DNA of 10,610 bases from Flavobacteriaceae bacterium (lineage in GTDB: Bacteria; Bacteroidota; Bacteroidia; Flavobacteriales; Flavobacteriaceae), in contig JADHLU010000018.1 in NCBI GenBank assembly GCA_016780435.1, forward strand, positions 1-10,610, written 5' to 3'. Positions within the stretch are counted from its first letter, which is position 1. Each line of letters begins with the position of its first letter. Position numbers and translations under genes: made by a program. Below, in pieces: positions 1 through 7,201 of this stretch. The notes under the pieces were generated by a model, which saw nothing but the letters and a program-made list of their open reading frames with translations, made no database searches and had not been told where the DNA came from.

Positions 1-428
1 TAGATGATCCGCGATTTGCGATTGACCCTTCTATTGAAGCAGCCCTCTATCAGTATCAAAAACGTTTAGATAGCCTAGTGCACGATTTTAGCGATGCCTA
101 TAATAGCCTAACATCCCTGCAGGCAGCGGCCAAAAAACAGGAAGCAGAGAATCAAAACAGCAGTCTTCAAGACGGGCTCGCTCAGCTATTGCTGGCCGGT
201 CGAGATCGGCCCGTTGACCGCCAAGTGGGAGCGTGGCAGAGTGACAAAATCACTCCGCATTCACTGTTGAGCGATTTGCTTAAGCTGTCTCGGGCACGCA
301 CTATGCCGCTTTCGGATCAAGAGTACGAGCGATTAGATAGCGCCAAAGCGCAGGTAGAGAAATATGTCGAAAAGGTCGCCGAATTTAAAATCCGCCATAA
401 AAACGCTCTGGAAGCGCTAGCGCGCTAG
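1..428 (+). CDS. C-terminal end of a probable secreted BNR/VPS10-repeat (glycosyl hydrolase-like) protein, 5' truncated
   Basis: The frame is open from base 3 to the TAG at 426-428, giving 141 codons with no start needed, so this is the 3' end of a gene that begins outside the window. The visible part starts with DDPRF and continues as a mostly helical, charged segment rich in Gln, Ala, Leu and Lys, ending in an amphipathic helix. From family knowledge, large secreted Bacteroidota proteins with BNR/VPS10-like propellers (often named glycosyl hydrolase or sialidase-like) end in a short beta domain, then a DPR motif and a helical tail; this piece fits that pattern. No propeller repeat is in view, so the assignment rests on the tail alone and the enzymatic role is unknown. 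The internal GTG at 78 is not a credible start because coding continues upstream. Its stop overlaps the convergent aldo/keto reductase gene by 4 bp. Confidence 0.6.
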   Translation, partial: DDPRFAIDPSIEAALYQYQKRLDSLVHDFSDAYNSLTSLQAAAKKQEAENQNSSLQDGLAQLLLAGRDRPVDRQVGAWQSDKITPHSLLSDLLKLSRARTMPLSDQEYERLDSAKAQVEKYVEKVAEFKIRHKNALEALAR

Positions 429-433
429 TCTTC
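411..433. terminator. Possible bidirectional hairpin spanning the two convergent stop codons
   Basis: GAAG at 411-414 can pair with CTTC at 430-433. Inside it, GCTAG at 416-420 pairs with CTAGT at 425-429 (one G-U pair) around a CGCG loop, with one bulged base at 415. The core CTAGCGCGCTAG at 417-428 is a perfect 12-bp palindrome. The structure sits exactly where two convergent genes end and could slow transcription from both sides. No T tract follows on either strand, so it is not a classic intrinsic terminator. It also lies in coding sequence, so chance is a real alternative. Confidence 0.25.
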
Positions 434-1879
434 TAAGACGATGGCCTCGGCCTCGATTTCTACGAGATAGCCTTCTCCGACAAGCCGGGCCTCAACAAGG
501 GTGTTTGCGGGGTCTATGCCCTTAAAGCGCTCTCCATGTGCTCGGGCTACGGCCTCCCAGTCTTCGAGATTATGCACGAAGATGCGGGTGCGCAGCACGT
601 CGCTGAGTGATCCGCCCAGCGCACTTATAGACGCCTCTATCTTATCGATGATGAAATGAGTTTGAGCAGCGGCGTCTTGACCGCCGATAAGCTGACTTTC
701 ATGAGTGGCTGTGGTGCCTGAAACATGTATGTGTTGACCCTTTCTTACGGCCCGGCAGTATCCGGCAAACCCCTCCCAAATCGTGTTGCTGTAGACCTTC
801 TGGTGATTAGGCCCTTTGGTGATGGGCTCAAAGACCGAAGGTATTTGACTCAGGTGATGGCTGAGGTCTCCAGAGGCGGTCAGGTAGGGCGGCTTGCGGT
901 ACTCGTCTCCGCAGTCTCCCAAAATGGGGCTAAGTTGCTCTTGGGCCTCACCTATCAGCTGCACATCTTCAGCGTCAAGATTGAGTTGTAAGCAGGCCTT
1001 ATGGTCTTCTATGTGATGGGCTTCACCTAAACGCGCGCCAACGATTATGGCGCCTACCGCTGGGTTTTCAAGCACGAAACGACTGGCCACAGATGCGATG
1101 CTGCTCTGGTGTTTGTCGGCTACGGTTTTCAGGCTTCGAAGTAGTTGCTGAAAAACGGCCCATCCGCCTGCTGCGTCTATGAAGCGTTTGTACTTCATCT
1201 GAGACCAGGTGCTGAGATCGGCACTCTTGGGCTCGGGTTGGGCTAGCCACTTGTCAGCCAGAAAGCCTCCGGCTAGCGTTCCGTAGGCCAAAAGCTTAAT
1301 GTTGTACTGTTCGCAAACCGCCTTTAGTGGGCCTTGAGCGCGCTGATCGATTAGCGAATGCGACACCTGGTTGCTCACTACAGGAATACCTGAGGCCGCT
1401 AAGATTCGCAAGTGAGCTGCGTCAAAATTGGTGACTCCTAAGTGGGCAATTAGGCCCTCTTCACGAAGCTCGTTGAGGTAGCCCATGGCGTCGAGATAAC
1501 TGGGGTCTGGGTAGTGCCAGGCGTGAAACTGCATCAGTTCTATGCGCGACTGCTGCATGCGATCTAGTGCTTTTTCGACGGCAGACCGTACCATTTCTTT
1601 GGTAACCTTGCCCGGTTCGGGCACCCATTTGGTGAACAGTTTAATCTGATCGCTTTGGGCGTAGTTGTTTTTGAAGGTTCCGGCTATGATCTCGCTCGAC
1701 CCGTAGTGATCGGCCATATCAAAGCAGCTGAACCCATTCTCGGCATAAGGCTGCATGTGTGCCGCGGCTTCTTGCGCATCAAGGGTTCCGGTTTTTCGTT
1801 CGATATCGGCGATTTGCCATAGGCCCATGACCATGCGTGGAATGCGTAGCGTAGGCGAAAGCTCTGTAGTGGTTTGCAT
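425..1879 (-). CDS. Aldo/keto reductase fused to a C-terminal RidA (YjgF-like) domain
   Basis: This 484-residue protein has two domains. Residues about 10-325 are an aldo/keto reductase barrel, an NAD(P)H-dependent carbonyl reductase. The catalytic tetrad is visible as Asp54 and Tyr59 (FDMADHYG), Lys84 (FTKW) and His119 (QFHAW), with the usual GVTNF at 148-152 and SNQ at 169-171. Residues about 360-484 are a Rid-type domain: a VSGTTAT strand near 387, a helix around 405-420, TRIFVHNLEDW at 431-441 and a VEIEAEA end strand near 473. The arginine that canonical RidA enamine/imine deaminases use, in the PARS context, is replaced: the motif here is PANT, with Asn459 at that position, so deaminase activity is doubtful. 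No signal peptide is seen, so it is probably cytoplasmic. The ATG lies 3 nt after the permease stop, so the two genes are very likely cotranscribed. The substrate is unknown; a role with the permease cargo is inference. The domain calls are secure. Confidence 0.9.
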   Translation of the reverse strand: MQTTTELSPTLRIPRMVMGLWQIADIERKTGTLDAQEAAAHMQPYAENGFSCFDMADHYGSSEIIAGTFKNNYAQSDQIKLFTKWVPEPGKVTKEMVRSAVEKALDRMQQSRIELMQFHAWHYPDPSYLDAMGYLNELREEGLIAHLGVTNFDAAHLRILAASGIPVVSNQVSHSLIDQRAQGPLKAVCEQYNIKLLAYGTLAGGFLADKWLAQPEPKSADLSTWSQMKYKRFIDAAGGWAVFQQLLRSLKTVADKHQSSIASVASRFVLENPAVGAIIVGARLGEAHHIEDHKACLQLNLDAEDVQLIGEAQEQLSPILGDCGDEYRKPPYLTASGDLSHHLSQIPSVFEPITKGPNHQKVYSNTIWEGFAGYCRAVRKGQHIHVSGTTATHESQLIGGQDAAAQTHFIIDKIEASISALGGSLSDVLRTRIFVHNLEDWEAVARAHGERFKGIDPANTLVEARLVGEGYLVEIEAEAIVLED

Positions 1880-1882
1880 AAC

Positions 1883-3373
1883 TTATTCTGATGGAAGGTT
1901 TTTAAAGTGCCGCGGCCCGCGCTCACCTTTGGTTTTGTAGTAAAAAACGAGGTAAAGCGCACTGCCGAGCGCCATGACGATACCCCAAATATAGGTGGAG
2001 TGAAAGTACCAGGCTGTATCGGTTTGCGAAAGGTCTTTGTACAGGTGTATGACCAGAAATCCGGCTATAAAAACTACACCGCTTATTCCGATAAGCCGCT
2101 GTAAGCTTCGGCTTTTAAATACCGAGATAGACCCAGCCAGTTCTTTATTCACCTTGGGCAATGTAAGCACCGTCAGGCACATCAATAAAAAGTTTACGAG
2201 CATAGAGGTCACCATGATGTCGATGCCTAAGAAGAAGTCTCCGGCAAAATGCGATCCGAGTACCCCGATAGAAGCCATGACCCCGGCGGCGATTAAGGCC
2301 ATGTAGGGGCTGAAGTACTTCGGATGTACCTTGGTGATAGCCTGCGGAAAAATGAGGTCTTTGGCCCAGGCAAACATCAGCCTCGATACCGAGAGTAGCA
2401 TGGCGGGTAAGTCGTTGATGAGGGCGATGGCGGCTCCGCTTAGAATGAGCAGATCGACCCCCTTGGGCAGCACTAAACTCAGCAGCCCCGGGGCGGTGAT
2501 GTCTTTGGTTTGCGCCTGTTCAGCCACATAACTCCACGGAACGATGTGATAGACCGAAAGGGTAAACAAGATGTAAAACAACCCCACGCCTAAAATGGCT
2601 ATGAGTATAGCCAACGGAATGGTTTTAGAAGCATTTTTGGCCTCGCTACCGGTTTGGGCTATGGCGTCAAATCCGATAAAACTCGAGAACAGCACGGCGG
2701 CAGCCGACAAGAATACGGGCCACTGAAAAGAGGCGTCTTCGGTGGGCTCAAACTGAATGTCCTGCTTTGCAGACAATGCCGCGATAAAATCAGATTGGTC
2801 GTAGATGAGCCCCGAGATAATCACGATTGAGCCGAGGGTAAAAATTAGAATAACCATCGGAATCAACCAACGGGTGTAGCTTTTTACCCCAAGAATGTTC
2901 ACATAAACGAACCCCCATATGAGGCTCAGCCCCAAGCAAACCCGAACCCATGAACGGTCGAGCAGCTGCGCTAAGTCATACCATTGGGCACTGAAAGCTA
3001 TGTCCCGAACAAACGGAATGCTGATATAGGCGATCACACCGATCACAATAGACAAACCAAACCACTGAGAAAAGCTGGCGATAAAGCCCAGGTAGGGGTG
3101 TAACCCGCGGCTGGCATAGAGGTAGCTTCCGCCCGCACGGGGCATGGCAGAGCCCAAAATCGCATAGGCTAGCCCGGCTAAAAGAGCAGGAATTGCCGCA
3201 AACAAAAAGGCCTGAATCACATAGGGCCCGATCTCAGGAACACTCCGATGAATCATGATCGGCACTACGTTGATCGAGGCACCCACCATAGACGAAACCC
3301 CAGTGGCAATGACGGCCAAGAGCCCCATCTGTCGCTTTAAAGAGGGTTGGTTAACCGACTCGGCCTCTAGCAT
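1883..3373 (-). CDS. APC-superfamily amino acid permease
   Basis: A 496-residue inner membrane protein with about 12 predicted membrane helices, near the usual length of the amino acid-polyamine-organocation family. Family marks include the broken first helix with GVSSMVGASI (25-34), the PRAGGSYLYASRGLHPYLGF segment after helix 2 (78-97), and the helix 6 motif FIGFDAIAQTGSEAKNASKT (232-251). Glycine-rich breaks in helices 1 and 6 form the substrate site in this fold. It probably imports an amino acid or related amine by cation symport, but the substrate cannot be read from sequence. The ATG at 3373 is preceded by A/T-rich sequence with no clear Shine-Dalgarno, as is normal in Bacteroidota. 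It is the first gene of a minus-strand unit with the AKR-Rid fusion and is divergent from the hydroxylase gene across a 68-base spacer. Confidence 0.93.
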   Translation of the reverse strand: MLEAESVNQPSLKRQMGLLAVIATGVSSMVGASINVVPIMIHRSVPEIGPYVIQAFLFAAIPALLAGLAYAILGSAMPRAGGSYLYASRGLHPYLGFIASFSQWFGLSIVIGVIAYISIPFVRDIAFSAQWYDLAQLLDRSWVRVCLGLSLIWGFVYVNILGVKSYTRWLIPMVILIFTLGSIVIISGLIYDQSDFIAALSAKQDIQFEPTEDASFQWPVFLSAAAVLFSSFIGFDAIAQTGSEAKNASKTIPLAILIAILGVGLFYILFTLSVYHIVPWSYVAEQAQTKDITAPGLLSLVLPKGVDLLILSGAAIALINDLPAMLLSVSRLMFAWAKDLIFPQAITKVHPKYFSPYMALIAAGVMASIGVLGSHFAGDFFLGIDIMVTSMLVNFLLMCLTVLTLPKVNKELAGSISVFKSRSLQRLIGISGVVFIAGFLVIHLYKDLSQTDTAWYFHSTYIWGIVMALGSALYLVFYYKTKGERGPRHFKNLPSE

Positions 3374-3441
3374 AAGATGTAATAATTCGTTAGCTTCAGG
3401 GCTGAAGATAGAGAACGCTTCAGAAACTTTGATTTGTTTTT
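3374..3441. promoter_or_regulatory. Divergent intergenic region with promoters expected for both flanking units
   Basis: These 68 bases separate the start codons of the permease (leftward) and the fatty acid hydroxylase (rightward), so both units should start transcription in or near here unless a promoter lies within a gene. The region is more A/T-rich than the flanking genes. I found no perfect match to the Bacteroidota TTG / TAnnTTTG consensus. TTGATTTG at 3429-3436 matches the -7 element at 7 of 8 positions, but it lies only 5 nt before the rightward ATG and would give a nearly leaderless transcript. No operator repeat was convincing. Confidence 0.45.
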
Positions 3442-4428
3442 ATGGAATTTCTTGAAACACTGTACCAAGAAGTGGTGGGCTTTTTGGGCATCCGATCGCT
3501 TTGGGAGCTCTTGAGCTCAGGCAACTATGAGGCACTAAAGACCTATGAAGGAGTGCTTTCGCTGATCTATCCGATTATTCCACTGCTCATACTCCTCGAG
3601 TTCAGTCTGGGAATAATCTACAAAAAGCCACAGACTAAGGTGTACAAAATCACCTTTTTAATCTACGTATTTAACCGTATTGTCGGTCGCTTCATCGCCA
3701 TAGGTATGGTGAGTTTTCTGATCGGATGGCTTCAACCGCTCGCCCCCTTTCAGACCTCGAGTGCTTGGTATTGGTTTGTTTATGGATACATCGTCTGGGA
3801 GCTCGCTCACTTTGTTTACCATTATTTGGGACATAAAGTGCGCCTTTTTTGGTGCTTGCATGCCACCCACCATTCTCCTGAAGAGATGAACTTGTCGGTG
3901 ACCCACGCGCACTTTTTTTTGGAGGCCCCCTATGCCGACACCATTCGCACCTCGATTTGCATCTTGTTGGGGGTGCGCCCCGAGCTACTCTTTCTGATCA
4001 TGTTCATCGACGGTACCTATGGCGCCTTTATTCACGTCGGAGAAAACCTGATCAAAGACGCCCGATTCGGATGGCTCAATAAAATCATTCTAACGCCCTC
4101 ACACCACAGGGTGCATCACGCGCGAAACGCCCTGTATATGGACACCAATTTTTGCAACCTGCTCAATATATGGGACCGGATCTTTAAGACCTATCAAGAA
4201 GAAGACATGCAGCAGAAACCCGAGTACGGGATCACACGCCCCATTGACAGCAGCAACTTTATAGACGTGTATTTTGGCGAGATCATTGCCCTGGCCAAAG
4301 ACGTTTGGAATGCTCCAGGAATCAGCAATAAAGTGGCCTATATTTTTATGCCTCCGGGCTGGAGCCACGACGGAAATCACAAAACCGCAAAACTAGTGAG
4401 AGCAGAATACCTTCAATCGAATTCCTAA
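3442..4428 (+). CDS. Fatty acid hydroxylase / sterol desaturase family membrane oxygenase (alkylglycerol monooxygenase-like)
   Basis: A 328-residue integral membrane di-iron enzyme of the fatty acid hydroxylase superfamily, which uses O2 to hydroxylate or desaturate lipid chains. The histidine clusters are visible: His127-x3-His131 (HYLGH, with another His at 123), His140-x2-His143-His144 (HATHH) and His222-x2-His225-His226 (HRVHH). Hydrophobic segments lie at about 39-60, 69-97, 105-128 and 165-195. The order of motifs, EEMNLS after the second cluster, and NLLNIWDRIFKTY followed by YGITRPI after the third resemble the alkylglycerol monooxygenase-like branch rather than classic C-4/C-5 sterol enzymes. 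In the usual motif an Asp precedes the first cluster; here that position is His123. The substrate is unknown: membrane lipids, ether lipids or ornithine lipids are possible. It heads the plus-strand unit, 38 nt before the M20 gene, with no obvious metabolic link to the peptidases. Confidence 0.9.
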   Translation: MEFLETLYQEVVGFLGIRSLWELLSSGNYEALKTYEGVLSLIYPIIPLLILLEFSLGIIYKKPQTKVYKITFLIYVFNRIVGRFIAIGMVSFLIGWLQPLAPFQTSSAWYWFVYGYIVWELAHFVYHYLGHKVRLFWCLHATHHSPEEMNLSVTHAHFFLEAPYADTIRTSICILLGVRPELLFLIMFIDGTYGAFIHVGENLIKDARFGWLNKIILTPSHHRVHHARNALYMDTNFCNLLNIWDRIFKTYQEEDMQQKPEYGITRPIDSSNFIDVYFGEIIALAKDVWNAPGISNKVAYIFMPPGWSHDGNHKTAKLVRAEYLQSNS

Positions 4429-4439
4429 CCCCCTTTTTG

Positions 4440-4447
4440 TACCTTAA
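4440..4447 (+). promoter_or_regulatory. Candidate Bacteroidota-type -7 element before the M20 gene
   Basis: The 38-base gap between the hydroxylase stop and the M20 start contains TTTTTGTACCTTAA. TACCTTAA at 4440-4447 matches the -7 consensus TAnnTTTG at 6 of 8 positions, and an A/T-rich leader of about 19 bases runs to the ATG at 4467. Flavobacterial genes often show a closely similar TTTGTAnCTTTG block shortly before the start. The peptidase genes may therefore have their own promoter in addition to read-through from the hydroxylase gene. A -33 TTG at the proper spacing would fall in the hydroxylase 3' end and is not evident. Confidence 0.3.
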
Positions 4448-4466
4448 TTCTAAAATTTAGTTTCTT

Positions 4467-5894
4467 ATGAGATCTATTCTTTTATTCACCCTTGCCGCAC
4501 TTCTAGTCAGCAGCACCGCGGTTGCCCAAAAACTCAATCGCGAAAAAAAGGCGATTATAGCCTCTGTTGAGGCGCATCAAGAGGCCCTTATCGCCATAAG
4601 CGATTCGATTTGGGCCTTGGCCGAAACGGCCTTTCAAGAGCACGAATCGGCCCGTATTCTCGCCGACTATGCCGAGGCCCAGGGTCTTATGGTAGAGCGC
4701 GGAGTAGCGGGCATACCCACCGCCTTTGTGGCGACTTATGGAAGCGGCTCTCCTGTAATATCGGTCTTGGGAGAATTTGACGCCCTGCCGGGTATTTCTC
4801 AGAAGGCTTCTCCGGTTAAAGAACCCCTCAATGCGGGCGCCGCGGGTCACGGATGCGGCCATAACCTCTTTGGTGCCGCCTCTTTGGGCGCTGCCATCGC
4901 GATCAAAGAACAGATCGAGGCCGGAACCCTAAAAGGCACTGTTAAATTCATCGGAACACCCTCAGAGGAGAAGTTCTTCGGAAAAATCTGGATGATCAAA
5001 GAAGGCATTTGGGATGGAGTTGACGTAAACGTCAGCTGGCACCCCGGAGCAACCACCGAGGCCGACGTGCAGAGCACCCTGGCACTGGTTGATTTTAAAG
5101 TGGAATTTTTCGGACAAACCGCTCACGCCTCTTCAGACCCCTGGAACGGGCGTTCGGCCTCAGACGCTTTAGAGCTCTACACCACCGGAATAAACTATTA
5201 CCGCGAGCACGTGCAACCTACCGTGCGAATGCATTACCACATTCAAGACGGAGGCCAGGTCGTAAATGTTGTGCCTGACTATTCTAGGCTATGGGTTCGG
5301 GTGCGTGATTCAAAGAGAGAGGGTATGAAGCCGGTGTACGAACGCGTCCGCGAGATGGCAGAAGGAGCCGCTATCATGGCGAATGTCGATTACAAGATTT
5401 CACTGATCTCTGGTATTTACGAGGTGCTGGTTAACCGCAGAGGAGGTGAGCTCATGCAGAACAACCTAGAACTATTAGGGCCTATAACCTACACCGCTGA
5501 AGAGGAGGCCTTTGGAAAGGCGATTCAAGAAGCCACCGGCAAGCCGCAACTCGGCATGGATAGCACGATAAGCCCTCTAAGAGAAACCCTCGAAAATCAT
5601 GGAGGTGGTTCTACCGATGTGGGAGATGTAAGCTGGAACGTTCCCAATATTAACCTCAGTGTGACCGTGGCCCCCAAGGATACCCCTTGGCATTCTTGGG
5701 CCGTTGTGGCATGCGGAGGCATGAGCATAGGTCACAAGGGCATGGTGCACGCGGCTAAGGCGATGGGAATGACCATGGCCGACCTGTTTCAAAACCAAAA
5801 GGCCGTAGCTGAAATAAAACAAGAATTTAAAGAGCGCAAGGGAGATGTGGTTTACGAGCCCATGATCGACGGCCCCGCGCCCATTAACCAATAA
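4467..5894 (+). CDS. Secreted M20-family amidohydrolase, AbgB-like (aminobenzoyl-glutamate utilisation B type)
   Basis: A 475-residue metallo-amidohydrolase. An Arg-containing n-region and hydrophobic stretch ending AVAQ (residues 1-21) make a Sec signal peptide, so it acts in the periplasm or outside the cell. The M20 metal-site motifs are present: GHGCGHN at 127-133 (Cys130, His132), the Glu pair at 167-168 (PSEE), His192 (WHPG) and His409 (PWHSW). The lid/dimerisation domain is about 205-315 and includes GQTAHASSDPWNGRSA. The GGGSTDVGDVSW stretch near 379-390 and the CGHN form are typical of AbgB rather than of CGHD aminoacylases. The family cleaves amide bonds of N-acyl amino acids, dipeptides or p-aminobenzoyl-glutamate. 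E. coli AbgB is cytoplasmic and works with AbgA; no AbgA-like partner is seen here. The gene is followed after 9 nt by the M19 dipeptidase, which supports a joint role in peptide or amino acid salvage. The precise substrate is unknown. Confidence 0.92.
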   Translation: MRSILLFTLAALLVSSTAVAQKLNREKKAIIASVEAHQEALIAISDSIWALAETAFQEHESARILADYAEAQGLMVERGVAGIPTAFVATYGSGSPVISVLGEFDALPGISQKASPVKEPLNAGAAGHGCGHNLFGAASLGAAIAIKEQIEAGTLKGTVKFIGTPSEEKFFGKIWMIKEGIWDGVDVNVSWHPGATTEADVQSTLALVDFKVEFFGQTAHASSDPWNGRSASDALELYTTGINYYREHVQPTVRMHYHIQDGGQVVNVVPDYSRLWVRVRDSKREGMKPVYERVREMAEGAAIMANVDYKISLISGIYEVLVNRRGGELMQNNLELLGPITYTAEEEAFGKAIQEATGKPQLGMDSTISPLRETLENHGGGSTDVGDVSWNVPNINLSVTVAPKDTPWHSWAVVACGGMSIGHKGMVHAAKAMGMTMADLFQNQKAVAEIKQEFKERKGDVVYEPMIDGPAPINQ

Positions 5895-5903
5895 AATACA
5901 CGC

Positions 5904-7199
5904 ATGAAACGATATAGTTTAAGCCTATTGGGTTTAGTGCTTTTAGCGGCCTGTGGCCAGAAAAAAGAGACTAAAGCCGCAGAAGAGACCCTAGAGGCCA
6001 AGGCCGCGCGCATACACCAAGAAGTGATCACCATAGATACGCATGACGATATTAATGTGGCCAATTTCACCGACAGTATCAACTATACCCAGCGCCTGAA
6101 TACACAGGTCAACTTGCCCAAGATGCGAGAAGGGCAGCTAGATGTGGCCTGGCTCATCGTTTATACTGGGCAGGGTCCACTAACCCCTGAAGGATATGCC
6201 GCCGCCGAAGAGAATGCCATGGCCAAGTTTGAGGCCATTAAGCGCCTGACGACCACCTATGCCCCCGATCAAATGGTTTTGGCCACCAGCTCTGCTCAGG
6301 TGCGACAGGCCACTGAAGAGGGTAAGGTGGTGGCGATGATTGGCGTTGAAAACGCCTACCCTATGGGAGAAGATTTGGCCAACTTTGAGAAATACCACGC
6401 ACTAGGTGCGCGCTATGTTTCGCTCTCCCACAACGGTCACAGTCAGTTTTCAGACTCCAATACTGGAGAGGCCGATGGCTTTCTACACGACGGGCTGAGC
6501 GAGCTCGGCAAGCAGGCCGTGGTTGAGATGAATCGCTTGGGGATGATGATTGACGTATCTCACCCCTCGAAAGAAGCTATGCGGCAAATGATAGCGCTCA
6601 CCAAGGCTCCGATCATTGCCTCGCATTCATCGGCCAGGGCTTTGTGCGACCATTCGCGCAACCTTGACGATGAGCAGCTCATGTGGCTCAAAGAAAACGG
6701 AGGAGTGGTGCAAACCGTCGCCTTTTCGTCTTATGTGAACACCGAAAAACACAACGCCCGAAACCAGTACATGAGCGCGCTGCGCAAAAAGTTGGCTGAA
6801 GAAAAGGGTCTAAAGTGGTACGAGCGCAGTGAGCTCAGAAGTCTTAGTACAGAAGAACGTGAGGTCTTTATGGCTTATGCCTATGAGATAAATGACGCGG
6901 CCAATGAGGTGGCAGCGAATAATACCGAGGCACCAGCCGGAGTTACAGTGGCTGACTTTGTAGATCATATCGATTACATGGTAGACCTCATAGGAATTGA
7001 CCACGTGGGCATCTCCTCTGACTTTGATGGGGGTGGAGGTATCACGGGTTGGAGCGACGCCTCAGAGACTCAAAACGTTACCCTCGAGCTAGTTAAACGC
7101 GGATATTCTGAAGAGGACATCGCCAAGCTGTGGGGAGAAAATCTACTACGTGTGCTCGATGAGGTAGAGGCGGTAAGCGCTAATTGGACGACGAATTAG
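5904..7199 (+). CDS. Membrane dipeptidase lipoprotein, peptidase family M19 (renal dipeptidase type)
   Basis: A 431-residue zinc dipeptidase that hydrolyses the peptide bond of dipeptides, often with tolerance for a D-residue at the C-terminal position. MKRYSLSLLGLVLLAAC is a type II signal peptide with lipobox LAAC and lipidated Cys17, so it should be anchored to a membrane and face the periplasm or surface. M19 zinc-site residues are seen: His47 and Asp49 (THDD), Glu149 (GVEN, the bridging Glu), His220 (IDVSH) and His241 (IASHSSARAL). The catalytic Asp is expected at 373 (SSDFDG), and Arg252 sits in HSRN. The C-terminal block from HIDYMVDLIGIDHVGISSDF through LWGENLLRVL is typical of bacterial M19 enzymes. 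Length and motifs are complete. It starts 9 nt after the M20 stop and ends 2 nt before the GNAT gene, so these are almost certainly cotranscribed. It likely finishes dipeptides in the same salvage route as the M20 enzyme. Confidence 0.95.
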   Translation: MKRYSLSLLGLVLLAACGQKKETKAAEETLEAKAARIHQEVITIDTHDDINVANFTDSINYTQRLNTQVNLPKMREGQLDVAWLIVYTGQGPLTPEGYAAAEENAMAKFEAIKRLTTTYAPDQMVLATSSAQVRQATEEGKVVAMIGVENAYPMGEDLANFEKYHALGARYVSLSHNGHSQFSDSNTGEADGFLHDGLSELGKQAVVEMNRLGMMIDVSHPSKEAMRQMIALTKAPIIASHSSARALCDHSRNLDDEQLMWLKENGGVVQTVAFSSYVNTEKHNARNQYMSALRKKLAEEKGLKWYERSELRSLSTEEREVFMAYAYEINDAANEVAANNTEAPAGVTVADFVDHIDYMVDLIGIDHVGISSDFDGGGGITGWSDASETQNVTLELVKRGYSEEDIAKLWGENLLRVLDEVEAVSANWTTN

Positions 7200-7201
7200 A
7201 A

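Noticed and set aside
428..439. GTCTT/AAGAC hairpin at the end of the AKR-Rid gene
   Set aside because: The stem is only 5 bp with a 2-nt loop and no T tract, and the bases encode the normal C-terminal residues.
725..991. Plus-strand 88-codon open frame inside the AKR-Rid gene
   Set aside because: It is antisense to a well-supported coding region, has no recognisable domain and is explained by the codon pattern of the opposite strand.
4503..4862. Minus-strand 119-codon open frame opposite the M20 gene
   Set aside because: It covers the signal peptide and metal-motif region of a clear enzyme, and its low-complexity Arg/Gly-rich product has no family resemblance.
5577..5891. Minus-strand 104-codon open frame opposite the 3' part of the M20 gene
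   Set aside because: Its His/Gly-rich composition is a reverse reading of the M20 C-terminus, with no upstream context for a gene.
7184..7201. TTG as the start of the GNAT gene
   Set aside because: It would overlap the dipeptidase gene by 16 nt, whereas an ATG 2 nt after that stop gives the usual family N-terminus.
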